From CAYGDP01 sp964348665 (GTDB lineage: Bacteria; Verrucomicrobiota; Verrucomicrobiia; Palsa-1439; CAYGDP01), in the NCBI GenBank assembly GCA_964348665.1, contig CAYGDP010000006.1, positions 124,001 to 188,000 of the forward strand: DNA of 64,000 nt, written 5' to 3'. Every line of letters begins with the position of its first letter. The first letter of the stretch is position 1. Of the stretch, positions 33,406 to 41,913 are shown piece after piece. The notes under the pieces are model-generated. The model saw only the letters and a program-made list of their open reading frames with translations, was not told the origin of the DNA and searched no databases. The position numbers and the translations under genes were made by a program.

Positions 33406-34551
33406 ATGACCGAGCGAGAGGCAATCATTATCTTGAACATGGTCGAGCATATCGGCCCGGTGAAGCTGCGCGCGTTGCGCGAGCGGTTTGGGTCGGCGGA
33501 AAAAATCCTCGGCGCGACCGAGAGCGAGTTGAAACACGTAAACGGCATTGGCGACGCGGCAGCGAGAGCAATCCACGACTGGGAAAAATCGGTAGATTTG
33601 TCGAGCGAATTGCAACGGATCGAGGAATTTGGTGCGCACGTAATCGATCAAGGCGATGCCGAGTATCCCGAAAACCTCGCCGAGATTCATGACCCGCCGA
33701 TGGCGCTCTACATCAAAGGACAAATCAAGCCGGAAGACAAACGCGCCATTGCCATTGTCGGCTCGCGGCACACGACGCATTACGGGTTGGAGACGGCAAA
33801 AAAACTCGGGTATCAACTCGCCTATGCGGGCGTGACGGTCGTGAGCGGGATGGCGCGCGGGATTGACACCGCAGCCCATCAAGGCGCGCTCGCGGCAAAA
33901 GGCCGCACCATCGCCGTGCTGGGCTGCGGAATCAACGTGGTCTATCCGCCGGAAAATAAATCGCTCTACGACAAGATCGTCGAGAGCGGCGGTGCGATTG
34001 TCAGCGAGTATCCATTCAACTCGCCGCCGGACGCGCAAAATTTCGCGATTCGTAATCGCGTCATCAGCGGCCTCTCGCTCGGCTGCGTGGTGATCGAAGC
34101 GGGCATCAGCAGCGGCGCGATGATCACGGTGAAGTGGGCCGAGGAACAAGGACGACCCGTGTTCGCCGTGCCGGGGCGGATTGATTCGCCACCGTCCAAA
34201 GGCTGCCACAAACTCATCAAAGACGGCGCCAAGTTGGTCGAGGATGCGGAGGACATCTTGACCGAGTTCGAATATTTGCAGCCGTTGGCCGAGGAGGCGA
34301 AGAAGAAAGGGGAAGCGGAAGAAACGACCATGGGCAGGGACGCCCACCTTGGCGGGCAAGCCCGTGCCACCAAATTATCAGAGGTGGAGCAAAAAGTTTA
34401 CGATGTCGTTGGCAAGGACGAAACCGAGATGGACGAAATAATTCGCGCATCGGATTTGACAAGTGGGCATGTGTCGGCCACATTGCTGGCGCTTGAAATG
34501 AAAAAACTGGTCAAACAACTGCCCGGCAAACGTTTCGTGCGCGTTGGCTGA
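33406..34551 (+). CDS. dprA: DNA processing protein DprA
   Basis: Rossmann-fold protein that binds incoming single-stranded DNA and loads RecA during natural transformation. The core shows IAIVGSRHTTHYGL, VSGMARGIDTAAHQGAL, GCGINVVYPPENK, SEYPF and FAVPGRIDSPPSKGCHKLI. An N-terminal HhH-like part and a C-terminal winged helix complete it (381 residues). Residues about 309-323 (GRDAHLGGQARATK) in the linker before the winged helix are encoded by a family D-like repeat (34333-34371). Confidence 0.95.
   Translation: MTEREAIIILNMVEHIGPVKLRALRERFGSAEKILGATESELKHVNGIGDAAARAIHDWEKSVDLSSELQRIEEFGAHVIDQGDAEYPENLAEIHDPPMALYIKGQIKPEDKRAIAIVGSRHTTHYGLETAKKLGYQLAYAGVTVVSGMARGIDTAAHQGALAAKGRTIAVLGCGINVVYPPENKSLYDKIVESGGAIVSEYPFNSPPDAQNFAIRNRVISGLSLGCVVIEAGISSGAMITVKWAEEQGRPVFAVPGRIDSPPSKGCHKLIKDGAKLVEDAEDILTEFEYLQPLAEEAKKKGEAEETTMGRDAHLGGQARATKLSEVEQKVYDVVGKDETEMDEIIRASDLTSGHVSATLLALEMKKLVKQLPGKRFVRVG
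34333..34371 (+). repeat. Family D-like repeat inside dprA
   Basis: GGCAGGGACGCC followed by CACCTTGGCGGGCAAG and GTGCCACC. It shares its two ends with the family D repeat at 37321 and is read in frame in the linker before the winged helix of DprA. Confidence 0.6.
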
Positions 34552-34561
34552 CAAACTCACT

Positions 34562-37306
34562 ATGCCTAAATCACTCGTTATCGTTGAATCGCCCGCCAAA
34601 GCGAAGACCATCTACAAATACCTCGGGGCCAGCTACATCGTAAAAGCCTCGATGGGTCACGTCGTTGACCTGCCCAGCAAGGGGCTGAACGTGGACATCG
34701 AAAACCGCTTCGAGCCGACCTATTCCGTGATGGATAAAAAGGGAAACGTCATCAAGGAACTCAAAGAAGCGGCGAAAGGCGCGGAAAAGATTTTTCTGGC
34801 GACTGACCCCGATCGCGAAGGCGAGGCGATCGCGTGGCACCTGCGCGATCTGCTCGGTGGCAAACGCAGTGCGAACCGGTTTCATCGCGTCGAATTTCAC
34901 GAAATCACTCCGACGGCAATCCGCGCTGCCTTTGCCCAGCCGCGCAACGTGGACGAAAACCTGTTTAATTCGCAGCAAGCGCGGCGCGTGCTCGACCGCA
35001 TCGTCGGGTATCAAATCAGTCCGCTTCTCTGGCGGCGACTGCACGGCGCCCGATCAGCGGGACGCGTCCAATCGGTCGCGGTGCGGCTGATCGTGGATCG
35101 CGAGCGCGAGATTCGCGCGTTCAAGCCGCAAGAGTATTGGTCGGTAGAGGCGGAATTGCGCAAACAAACGAATCCGGCTACCCAATTCCATGCGCGATTG
35201 GCGCGCATTGGCGAGGAAAAGTTGATTGATGTCGAAAAAAGCCAGTTTTTGCTCCGCGACCAAGCCACTGCGGACGCTGCCAAGAAGGAATTGGAGGGTG
35301 CGGCGTGGAAAGTCGAGAAGATTGACGAACAACCGCGCAAGCGCAACCCCTTCCCACCGTTTATGACCAGCACGCTCCAGCGCGCGGCGGCGACGAATCT
35401 GAATTTCGGCACGGAACAAACGATGCGAATCTCCCAGCAGCTTTACGAGGGGGCGGAGGTGGGCGACGAAGGCGCGGTAGGTCTGATTACCTATATGCGC
35501 ACCGATGCGCTGACCGTATCCAAGGACGCCCAAGCCGAATGTCTCGGCTATATCCGCGAGAAATTCGGCGCGGAATTTGCCCCCGAGACTCCAAATGTTT
35601 ATAAATCGCGCCAGAGCGCGCAGGGCGCGCACGAGGCAATTCGTCCGACCTCGGTGCGACGCACCCCCGAGAGCGTGGCGCGTTACCTCGACCGTCAGCA
35701 ACTCGCGCTCTACACCCTGATCTGGAAACGCTTTGTCGCCAGCCAAATGCGCGCCGCGGAAACGCTGATCAAGTCGGTGGACATTTTGGCGCGCAACGAC
35801 AAAGTTGCCAAGCCGCGCGATTTCTGGTTTCGAGCCAGCAGCACGCAGATAACCTTCGCTGGCTTTCTGAAAGTCTACGGCGTTGAAGAAGGCGAGGATG
35901 ACAAGATGGCCGAGGAAGTAAGCGAGCCAATTCCGCCCCTGACCGTCGCCGAGATGCTGGATCTGCTCGGACTCAAGCCGGAACAACATTTTACCGAGCC
36001 GCCTCCGCGCTATTCGGAGGCGACCCTGGTGAAGGCGCTGGAGGAATTGGGTATTGGTCGCCCCAGCACGTATGCGCCAACGGTGTACACGATCCAGAAA
36101 CGCAAGTATGTGGAAAAAGAGAAAGGTCGCCTGCGTCCCACCGACGTGGGCGAAAAGACCACCGATTTACTGGTGGAAAAATTCCCTAATCTGATGGACG
36201 TGAAGTTCACGGCGCAGATGGAGGAGCAATTGGACGAAATCGAGTCGGGCAAAGTCGAGTGGCACGAGTTGCTCCAGAAGTTTTACGACGACTTCAAACC
36301 GATGCTCGATACCGCGCTTGCGCTCAAAAAGGAAAAGACCGACCTGAAATGCCCCGAATGCAAGAAGGGCATGCTGGTAATCACCGAAGGGCGCAAAGGA
36401 GAATACGTCGCGTGCTCGCGGTATCCGAAATGCAAATTCTCCAGCGACTATCGCCGCGACGCCAAAGGTGCGATCGAGCTGGTCGAGCAGGAACCGACCG
36501 GGGTTATTTGTGTGCAATGCCAATCGCCCATGGTGTTGCGACAAGGCAAACGCGGGGAATTTCTAGCCTGTTCGGCGTATCCAAAGTGTAAGACAACCTC
36601 CAACTTCATCCGCAATGCGGAAGGAAAAATCGAAATGAAAGCTGAAGAATCTACAGGACAAGTCTGCGACAAATGCAACTCTCCCATGGTCATCCGCAGC
36701 GGCAAGCGAGGAGAATTTCTCGCCTGCTCGGCGTATCCAAAGTGCAAGAACGCCAAGAGCTTTACCAAGGACGAAACGGGCAAAATCACCGTCATCGAAA
36801 AACCAGCGCCAGTGGATTCCGGCCAGAAATGCGAGAAATGTGGGTCTGCAATGGTCATTCGCACCGGCAAACGCGGTCCGTTTCTCGCCTGCTCGGGTTT
36901 TCCGAAATGCCGCAATGCCAAACCGCTGCCGGACAATCTCAAGGATATGGCGCCCGCCGCGCCGCCGAAGCCAGCGCCCGTCGAGACGGACGAGAAATGC
37001 GAGAACTGCGGCAAACCCATGATGATTCGCCAAAGCGCGCGAGGACCGTTCCTCGGTTGTTCAGGATATCCCAAATGCAAGACCGCCCGACCGTTGCCGG
37101 AAAACCTGAATGTAGGAGTGGCGTCCACGCCGCGACCGACCGAAGCAACCCCGTCCGCCACCGCAAAACCCGCGGCGGAACCAACGGGCGAAACATGCGA
37201 GAAATGTGGCGCCCCGATGGTCAAGCGGCGCGGAAAATTTGGCGAGTTCCTCGCTTGCTCGGCCTACCCGAAATGCAAGAGCACCAAAAAAATCGAGGCA
37301 GCGTAA
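34562..37306 (+). CDS. topA: DNA topoisomerase I with six zinc-ribbon modules
   Basis: Type IA topoisomerase that relaxes negative supercoils, 914 residues. It opens with MPKSLVIVESPAKAKTIYKYL; the catalytic tyrosine is in ITYMRTD (residue 311); the acidic toprim motif DPDREGE is present. The C-terminus carries six CxxC...C...C zinc ribbons (from about residue 600), each ending SxYPKC or similar; E. coli has fewer. The ATG at 34562 is chosen over the TTG at 34544. The Xer gene follows closely, as is common. Confidence 0.97.
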   Translation: MPKSLVIVESPAKAKTIYKYLGASYIVKASMGHVVDLPSKGLNVDIENRFEPTYSVMDKKGNVIKELKEAAKGAEKIFLATDPDREGEAIAWHLRDLLGGKRSANRFHRVEFHEITPTAIRAAFAQPRNVDENLFNSQQARRVLDRIVGYQISPLLWRRLHGARSAGRVQSVAVRLIVDREREIRAFKPQEYWSVEAELRKQTNPATQFHARLARIGEEKLIDVEKSQFLLRDQATADAAKKELEGAAWKVEKIDEQPRKRNPFPPFMTSTLQRAAATNLNFGTEQTMRISQQLYEGAEVGDEGAVGLITYMRTDALTVSKDAQAECLGYIREKFGAEFAPETPNVYKSRQSAQGAHEAIRPTSVRRTPESVARYLDRQQLALYTLIWKRFVASQMRAAETLIKSVDILARNDKVAKPRDFWFRASSTQITFAGFLKVYGVEEGEDDKMAEEVSEPIPPLTVAEMLDLLGLKPEQHFTEPPPRYSEATLVKALEELGIGRPSTYAPTVYTIQKRKYVEKEKGRLRPTDVGEKTTDLLVEKFPNLMDVKFTAQMEEQLDEIESGKVEWHELLQKFYDDFKPMLDTALALKKEKTDLKCPECKKGMLVITEGRKGEYVACSRYPKCKFSSDYRRDAKGAIELVEQEPTGVICVQCQSPMVLRQGKRGEFLACSAYPKCKTTSNFIRNAEGKIEMKAEESTGQVCDKCNSPMVIRSGKRGEFLACSAYPKCKNAKSFTKDETGKITVIEKPAPVDSGQKCEKCGSAMVIRTGKRGPFLACSGFPKCRNAKPLPDNLKDMAPAAPPKPAPVETDEKCENCGKPMMIRQSARGPFLGCSGYPKCKTARPLPENLNVGVASTPRPTEATPSATAKPAAEPTGETCEKCGAPMVKRRGKFGEFLACSAYPKCKSTKKIEAA

Positions 37307-37320
37307 AAAGCAATGGTGCG

Positions 37321-37348
37321 CCACAGGCAGGGACGCCTGTGCCACCAA
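37321..37348 (+). repeat. Family D palindromic repeat at the Xer start
   Basis: CCACAGGCAGGGACGCCTGTG continues to GCCACC. CACAGGC and GCCTGTG form a 7-bp stem around AGGGAC. The repeat carries AGGGA (37329-37333) and the GTG (37339) that best serves as the Xer start. The first 19 bases recur inverted in sufS. Confidence 0.7.
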
Positions 37349-38283
37349 AACCCGACCCGCACCTCAAATCCTTTCTCGATTACCTCACGGCCGAGCGCAA
37401 CGCGTCCGCGCTCACCATTCGCAACTATCGCGCCGACATTCTCCAGTTTGCCGCGTGGCTCGGTGAACAAAATCGCGGTGCGGTGGACTGGACATCGCTC
37501 GAACTCTATCATTTCCGGCGTTACCTCGCGCATTTGAGCGAAAAAAAATATGAGCGAGCCAGCATTCTGCTCAAACTCTCCGCCTTGCGGTCGTTCTACA
37601 AATTTCTGATGCGGCGCGGCATTTTGAAAACCAATCCTCTCGCCGGGCTGGTCCGCCCCAAACGCGGTCGACCGCTGCCCAAATTCCTCTCGCCCGACCA
37701 AGTCGAGGCGTTGCTGGCAGCACCAATCAAAATCCTGGCCGACGCAAAAAAGAGCGGAAAGAAACGCGGGCGACCGCTCAATGAACTCGCCGCGTTGCGC
37801 GACCGGGCGATCCTCGAGACACTTTATTCCAGCGGTCTCCGCATTCAAGAACTCGTCGGAATGAATCGGGAAAGCATAGATTTGGTTGGAGAAACCTTGC
37901 GCGTCCGCGGCAAGGGAAAGAAAGAACGACTGTGTCCCGTCGGCGCGCCCGCGTTGGAGGCGATTCAGGAATATTGGAAAAAGCTCGGCCCGCGCCATCG
38001 GGGCGATCCGGCGTTTGAAAATCAATCGGGTGGACGGTTGACAGCAAGGATGACGCAGCAAAAACTCAAGAAATACCTAATCGTTGCGGGGCTGGATCCC
38101 AAACTGACGCCACACAAAATACGCCACTCCTTTGCCACACACTTGCTCAACGCCGGTGCGGATCTGCGCGCCGTGCAAGAGCTGCTAGGTCATGCCAATC
38201 TCTCGACAACGCAAATCTACACCCATGTCGGCACCGAGCAGTTGAAGAAAGTGTATGACAAAGCGCATCCGCGGGCGGCGTAG
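37339..38283 (+). CDS. XerC/XerD-type tyrosine recombinase
   Basis: Site-specific recombinase, probably resolving chromosome dimers at dif. The N-terminal SAM-like core-binding domain (SFLDYLTAERNASALTIRNY) and catalytic domain are complete: Arg in SGLRIQELVG, His and Arg in HKIRHSFATHLL, His in LGHANLSTTQ and Tyr in IYTH. There is no conventional ATG close by; the GTG at 37339 lies inside a family D repeat, while an ATG at 37273 would overlap topA by 34 bases. Whether it is XerC or XerD cannot be told from this copy alone. Confidence 0.93.
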   Translation: MPPKPDPHLKSFLDYLTAERNASALTIRNYRADILQFAAWLGEQNRGAVDWTSLELYHFRRYLAHLSEKKYERASILLKLSALRSFYKFLMRRGILKTNPLAGLVRPKRGRPLPKFLSPDQVEALLAAPIKILADAKKSGKKRGRPLNELAALRDRAILETLYSSGLRIQELVGMNRESIDLVGETLRVRGKGKKERLCPVGAPALEAIQEYWKKLGPRHRGDPAFENQSGGRLTARMTQQKLKKYLIVAGLDPKLTPHKIRHSFATHLLNAGADLRAVQELLGHANLSTTQIYTHVGTEQLKKVYDKAHPRAA

Positions 38284-38288
38284 CCGCG

Positions 38289-38371
38289 CAGCAGAAACTC
38301 CAAATCCCAAACTTCAAACTCCAAGCAGTTGAAGCCTGTGTATGAACATGAAGCATCTGCGGACGGCGTAA
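38289..38371 (+). repeat. Family B string followed by a duplicated Xer 3' end
   Basis: GCAGAAACTCCAAATCCCAA and related words (38289-38323) are followed by 48 bases (38324-38371) resembling the last 47 bases of the recombinase gene (38237-38283). Shared stretches are AGCAGTTGAAG, GTGTATGA and CGGCGTA. The second copy is not read as part of a gene. Confidence 0.55.
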
Positions 38372-38385
38372 ATATTTTACGCGCG

Positions 38386-38862
38386 TCACTCGGGAAAACC
38401 TCGAAACACCCCTTCGTCATCGATAGCCCCAGTAAAATCTTCCCAATCCATGTTGGCAATTGAAAGATTACTCTCAATCCAAAAAATCTGTGAGGGTACC
38501 GTCCGAAACGTCCGACCTGGCTCTCCGCACAGATCAACAACTAAAATCGGATGATCAGGATGGGACATGGCAATCCCGTCTACAACGAACATCAGTATTG
38601 GATTGTATCCATCACCCAAGAGTTCAAGCAACTGCTCCGTCGTGGCATCCCTGTAATCTGGATCATCAACGATATGCACAGAAGTTTCGGATTTTCCCAG
38701 CCATTGGACCGTGGCTTCGATCGCAGCCGCGAACATACCTGACGCTTCTTGAATCTCTGGAGCAGGCACTCGAACGGCTGAACAGATCTCTCTCCAAACA
38801 TTTTCATTGGAGAAGTCAGTCCGCAGTAGAAGCGTTTGCTCAGCTCGCGGTAGTGGTTTCAT
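38386..38862 (-). CDS. DUF6924-type protein
   Basis: Cytosolic-looking protein of 158 residues that I recognise as DUF6924: LLLRTDFSNENVWREIC at the N-terminus, VDDPDYRDATTEQLLELL in the middle, HPDHPILVVDLCGEPGRTFR and SNLSIANMDWEDF near the end. Function is unknown. It lies on the opposite strand between the Xer recombinase and the kdtA fragment, in a region that looks rearranged. Confidence 0.75.
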   Translation of the reverse strand: MKPLPRAEQTLLLRTDFSNENVWREICSAVRVPAPEIQEASGMFAAAIEATVQWLGKSETSVHIVDDPDYRDATTEQLLELLGDGYNPILMFVVDGIAMSHPDHPILVVDLCGEPGRTFRTVPSQIFWIESNLSIANMDWEDFTGAIDDEGVFRGFPE

Positions 38863-38991
38863 AGCGATTTCCTTGATAGCCGTTGCTGCGTCCCCAACAT
38901 ATTCTCAACCGCGAATTAGTTGTAATTTTCATCGGGCCAATCCTACTCGGCTTCTCGGGGTTGTCAACATCGGGCTGCGGAGAGAAGGCTT

Positions 38992-39016
38992 GCCCCAACC
39001 CGATGGTCGGGGCTAC
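38992..39016 (-). repeat. GTAG-foot REP-like hairpin, copy 1
   Basis: Read on the minus strand: GTAG, then CCCCGACC, loop ATCG, and GGTTGGGG (8-bp stem with one G-U pair). It sits just upstream of the kdtA fragment and matches the architecture of the other GTAG hairpins in the window although the stem sequence differs. Confidence 0.6.
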
Positions 39017-39026
39017 AACTTCCCTA

Positions 39027-39281
39027 ATGTGGCTGCTTTATAATTTGCTGTTCCCGATTGGATTCCTGCTGCTGTCGCCGTTTTATTTTTGGAAGATGGA
39101 GCGGCGCGGGAATTGGCGCGCGGGATTTGACCAGCGGTTTGGCTTGTACGACACGGAATTTAGCGCCCGAGTTGGCGAGGGCGTTGACGGCGGCGAGCGG
39201 GGGCGTAAAATTGCCGATGTCCGTACGCACGAAAACCAGGGAGGGGCGACATTCTTGGCGCCTGTGGCTTGCAGCCTGTAG
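39027..39281 (+). pseudogene. N-terminal fragment of KDO transferase (kdtA/waaA)
   Basis: The ATG at 39027 opens MWLLYNLLFPIGFLLLSPFY, then a short stretch ending RGNWRAGFDQRFGLYD, which matches the membrane-anchor start of 3-deoxy-D-manno-octulosonic acid transferase. After about 45 residues the match ends and the frame continues into unrelated glycine-rich sequence to a stop at 39281, with no GT-B domains. A full enzyme would be about 420 residues. It is probably a truncated remnant of a lipid A-core biosynthesis gene; a complete copy must be elsewhere if the cell makes KDO-lipid A. Confidence 0.6.
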
Positions 39282-39289
39282 AATTGCTC

Positions 39290-39313
39290 GCCGCGCGGGG
39301 GCGCGCGGCCTAC
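39290..39313 (-). repeat. GTAG-foot REP-like hairpin, copy 2
   Basis: On the minus strand: GTAG, GCCGCGCG, loop CCCC, CGCGCGGC, a perfect 8-bp stem. It lies in the 228-base stretch after the kdtA fragment, which otherwise holds a second weak palindrome (GGAGGTGTGT...CCCCTCC, about 39331-39360) and no gene I can support. Confidence 0.7.
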
Positions 39314-39509
39314 AAAAACGCAATTTTCCGATGGGAGGTGTGTTAGGACACGTGCCCCTCCAAACAACTGGCGGCAAGCCTCACGTGGCGAAATCGGGAT
39401 ATATCAACTGGCTCCAATAATATTGCAGCGATAGGAATGTTGCCGCTCCTTGATGGATTGATGGAATTGCGCGCTTGTGGCTGACGCGACTCGTCATTAC
39501 AATCTGGAT

Positions 39510-40616
39510 ATGAGATTGATTGCCTGGATCGTCGCCGGGGTCCTGTTGTTGTGTTCTGTCGTTCGAGCGGAGATGCATACCTACGGTGGCAAGGACAACA
39601 TTGACAAAATCCACGGATACGCCGTGTATTTTGTGCCGAAAGGCCGCGAGCCACTGGCCGATTGGAAGGAGCGGCTGAATTACTATGCGCGACGAATCGA
39701 GGCGTTTCACGAACGCGAGTTTGCGGGTCAATCCAAGCTGACCGTCGAGATTTTGCCGCAACCTGTCATTGGGAAGAACGCCATCGCCGGCTACGAATTC
39801 AAGGATGGCGACGTTACCTACAACAAAATCACCAAGGAATCACGAGCGGCGGTGAATCTAGACCGGGCAAAAGGTTTTCCGGTTGTCATCGTTTTTGCCG
39901 ATATCAATCATTGCCGATACGACGATTGGGAGCGTTGTTGCGCCAGCGAAAATTGCAAGTGTGAGGGTCATCCCGACGCCTGTCGGGGAAATGTCGAGCG
40001 CAACGGTACCGAGCATCCCGGCTCGCCTTGCGGCGGCGCGAGGGCGGCGTATTTTGAGAACGAGCATATCGGGGTTGGGCTTGTGACAGCGGACGGCTGG
40101 CGCGTGCCGGTTTTGGGAACGGACTGTGTGGTTTATCACGAAGGCATCGGGCACGCGATCGGCCTGCCGCATCCTGAAAAGAACAATGCCAATGTGATGG
40201 ATCTCGGCCAGTACTTCGGGCCGATTTCGGCAAGCTGGCTGGAAATCGAACAAAAGAAGGCGATGGGCTGGAAGGAAGTGCCGTTGAACAAGGCGACCAT
40301 CTTCTCGGCGTTAAAAGTCAAACACGGCCCTGTCAGGGTAAAGGCGGGAGAAACCTTCACCATCACGGCCACCGTGGATAAGAGCGTTTCGGCAAAGGAT
40401 GTGCGCGCAGAGATTCAGACACCCGACTGGAAATGGAAAAAACTGACAAAACCCCAAATTGAGGAGGATGACAAAAACATCCGTTACAAATTCACGGTAC
40501 CGGCGTTCGACAAGCCGACGCCCGTCGCATATCGAGTCGTGGCCAGGACGGAGCGGGATGAGACAGAGATTTGGGGTTACGCGCGCGTAATGGAGCGAAA
40601 GCCAGAAGGGAAATGA
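39510..40616 (+). CDS. Secreted metzincin-like zinc metalloprotease
   Basis: The start at 39510 gives a clean signal peptide (MRLIAWIVAGVLLLCSVVRA). The zinc-binding signature HEGIGHAIGLPH (HExxHxxGxxH) is complete, followed by NVMDL as a Met-turn, so the catalytic fold is metzincin-type. A cysteine-rich loop precedes it (CCASENCKCEGHPDAC). The C-terminal ~110 residues look like a beta-sandwich. The total is 368 residues. It probably acts in the periplasm or outside the cell; the substrate is unknown. The earlier in-frame ATG at 39477 lacks a reasonable signal. Confidence 0.8.
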   Translation: MRLIAWIVAGVLLLCSVVRAEMHTYGGKDNIDKIHGYAVYFVPKGREPLADWKERLNYYARRIEAFHEREFAGQSKLTVEILPQPVIGKNAIAGYEFKDGDVTYNKITKESRAAVNLDRAKGFPVVIVFADINHCRYDDWERCCASENCKCEGHPDACRGNVERNGTEHPGSPCGGARAAYFENEHIGVGLVTADGWRVPVLGTDCVVYHEGIGHAIGLPHPEKNNANVMDLGQYFGPISASWLEIEQKKAMGWKEVPLNKATIFSALKVKHGPVRVKAGETFTITATVDKSVSAKDVRAEIQTPDWKWKKLTKPQIEEDDKNIRYKFTVPAFDKPTPVAYRVVARTERDETEIWGYARVMERKPEGK

Positions 40617-40664
40617 GCAGAAGGATAACCCGCAAAACGCGCGGAAGGACGCGAAAAAGTTTTT

Positions 40665-40688
40665 CCTCTCCCATGCAAGTGGGAGAGG
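40665..40688. repeat. CCTCTCCC / GGGAGAGG hairpin
   Basis: A perfect 8-bp inverted repeat with an 8-base loop ATGCAAGT between the protease and hydrolase genes. It is preceded by a string of CGCGGAAGGACGCGAAAAAG words. No T-tract follows on either strand, so it is listed as a repeat and not as a terminator. Confidence 0.55.
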
Positions 40689-40781
40689 GTTGAATGAGGA
40701 CTTCCGAGAGCGAATTTTCGATAAACTTTTCTTTTGCTCACACATCAGCGCCAAGCGCAGAATCTTCGCCGAGATCGGAAG

Positions 40782-41738
40782 ATGATGATCAACAAGAGTT
40801 CTGCAATCGTCATGGAAGTGACTGCCGGCTTTGCAGGAATCGTCAAAGCGATTCCAAGGGCGCTCTGCGTGCGCCGTTTCGATTCTTTTACGCTCATGGT
40901 CGTCGTGACAATGTGCTGCGCACCCCTATTGCGCGCAGACGATTTGACCAACCTGAACGACGTTCCCTCGGATCTCACCGTGCCAGTCGTCGCCACCGGC
41001 CAGCCGCGCGCCGGCGCTCGTGTGTGGCAGAAGAACCCCGGCTATGAAGACTGGAAAGTTGCCCACGCCCTCTACCTTCCGTCCGACTGGAAGGCGGACG
41101 GTCGCTATCCGGTGATCTTCGAGTATCCGGGAAACGGCAACTATCAGAACACTCTCGGGGATAGGAGTGACGGGACGATTGAGGGATGTCAGATGGGATA
41201 TGGATTATCTGGCGGGAAAGGGATGATTTGGGTTTCGCTGCCGTTCGTTGATCCGAAGACGCGCGCCCACGCCCGCGTATGGTGGGGCGATCCGGATGAG
41301 ACCGCCCGTTACTGCAAGCAGACCGTCGCTCGCATATGCCGGGAATACGGCGGCGATCCCAACCGTTTGATCCTCACTGGTTTTTCTCGCGGCGCGATCG
41401 CCTGCAACTATATCGGGCTACGGGATGACGAGATCGCGAAACTCTGGCGAGGCTTTCTTGTTCACAGCCACTACGACGGTGTCCGGAAATGGGATTATCC
41501 GGATAGTGATTCTGAGTCGGCTCGGAAGCGCCTCGCGCGACTGGGGACCCGCTCGCAATTCATCTGCCACGAAGAATCAACGAAGGCGGTGGAGTCGTAC
41601 CTCAAAGGAGCGAATTCCAAAGGGGTGTTCACCTTCGTATCGCTCCCGTATCGTAATCACTCGTCAGCCTGGGTATTGAAAGATCTTCCCGTCCGCACCC
41701 AGGCGCGGGAATGGTTGGCGAAGATCGTGCAGAATTGA
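40782..41738 (+). CDS. Secreted alpha/beta-hydrolase-fold protein
   Basis: Hydrolase of about 318 residues. The nucleophile elbow is GFSRGA (GxSxG) after DPNRLILT; a likely catalytic histidine lies in YRNHSSAW near the C-terminus. A hydrophobic helix (LMVVVTMCCAPLLRA) about 40 residues from the start suggests export. The ATG at 40782 or 40785 is preferred (GGAAG just upstream), but a later start at 40812 is possible. It resembles secreted esterases near ThuA or sulfatase genes in PVC bacteria; the substrate is not identified. Confidence 0.78.
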   Translation: MMINKSSAIVMEVTAGFAGIVKAIPRALCVRRFDSFTLMVVVTMCCAPLLRADDLTNLNDVPSDLTVPVVATGQPRAGARVWQKNPGYEDWKVAHALYLPSDWKADGRYPVIFEYPGNGNYQNTLGDRSDGTIEGCQMGYGLSGGKGMIWVSLPFVDPKTRAHARVWWGDPDETARYCKQTVARICREYGGDPNRLILTGFSRGAIACNYIGLRDDEIAKLWRGFLVHSHYDGVRKWDYPDSDSESARKRLARLGTRSQFICHEESTKAVESYLKGANSKGVFTFVSLPYRNHSSAWVLKDLPVRTQAREWLAKIVQN

Positions 41739-41798
41739 ATTGCGTATAAGAAGGGCGGTATTCTTCGCTAGGCATACATTTGACTGGCATGCCCGCTC

Positions 41799-41865
41799 CC
41801 TTGTCTTGCGTCTGCGTTCGTGTTATTCGTATCCCATTAAGATCGTTTGCTGCTGGCTCTACGCC
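41799..41865 (+). repeat. Degenerate copy of the sugar-isomerase gene start
   Basis: These 67 bases match 42488-42554 at about 57 positions without gaps. The copied segment covers the leader and first ten codons of the isomerase gene. Its start codon reads ATT here (CCCATTAAG against GTCATGAAG), so this copy is not expressed. The DUF2442/DUF4160 pair lies between the two copies. Confidence 0.8.
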
Positions 41866-41913
41866 ACAACTGGGCGCTTGCGTCATTACTAAATCCACGG
41901 TATTTTGTAGCCG

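Noticed and set aside
36673..37338. Long N-terminal extension of the Xer frame back into topA
   Set aside because: The residues before 37339 are an out-of-frame reading of the zinc ribbons; Xer proteins begin near HLKSFLDYL.
40665..40688. Rho-independent terminator
   Set aside because: The stem is strong but neither strand has a T-tract directly after it.
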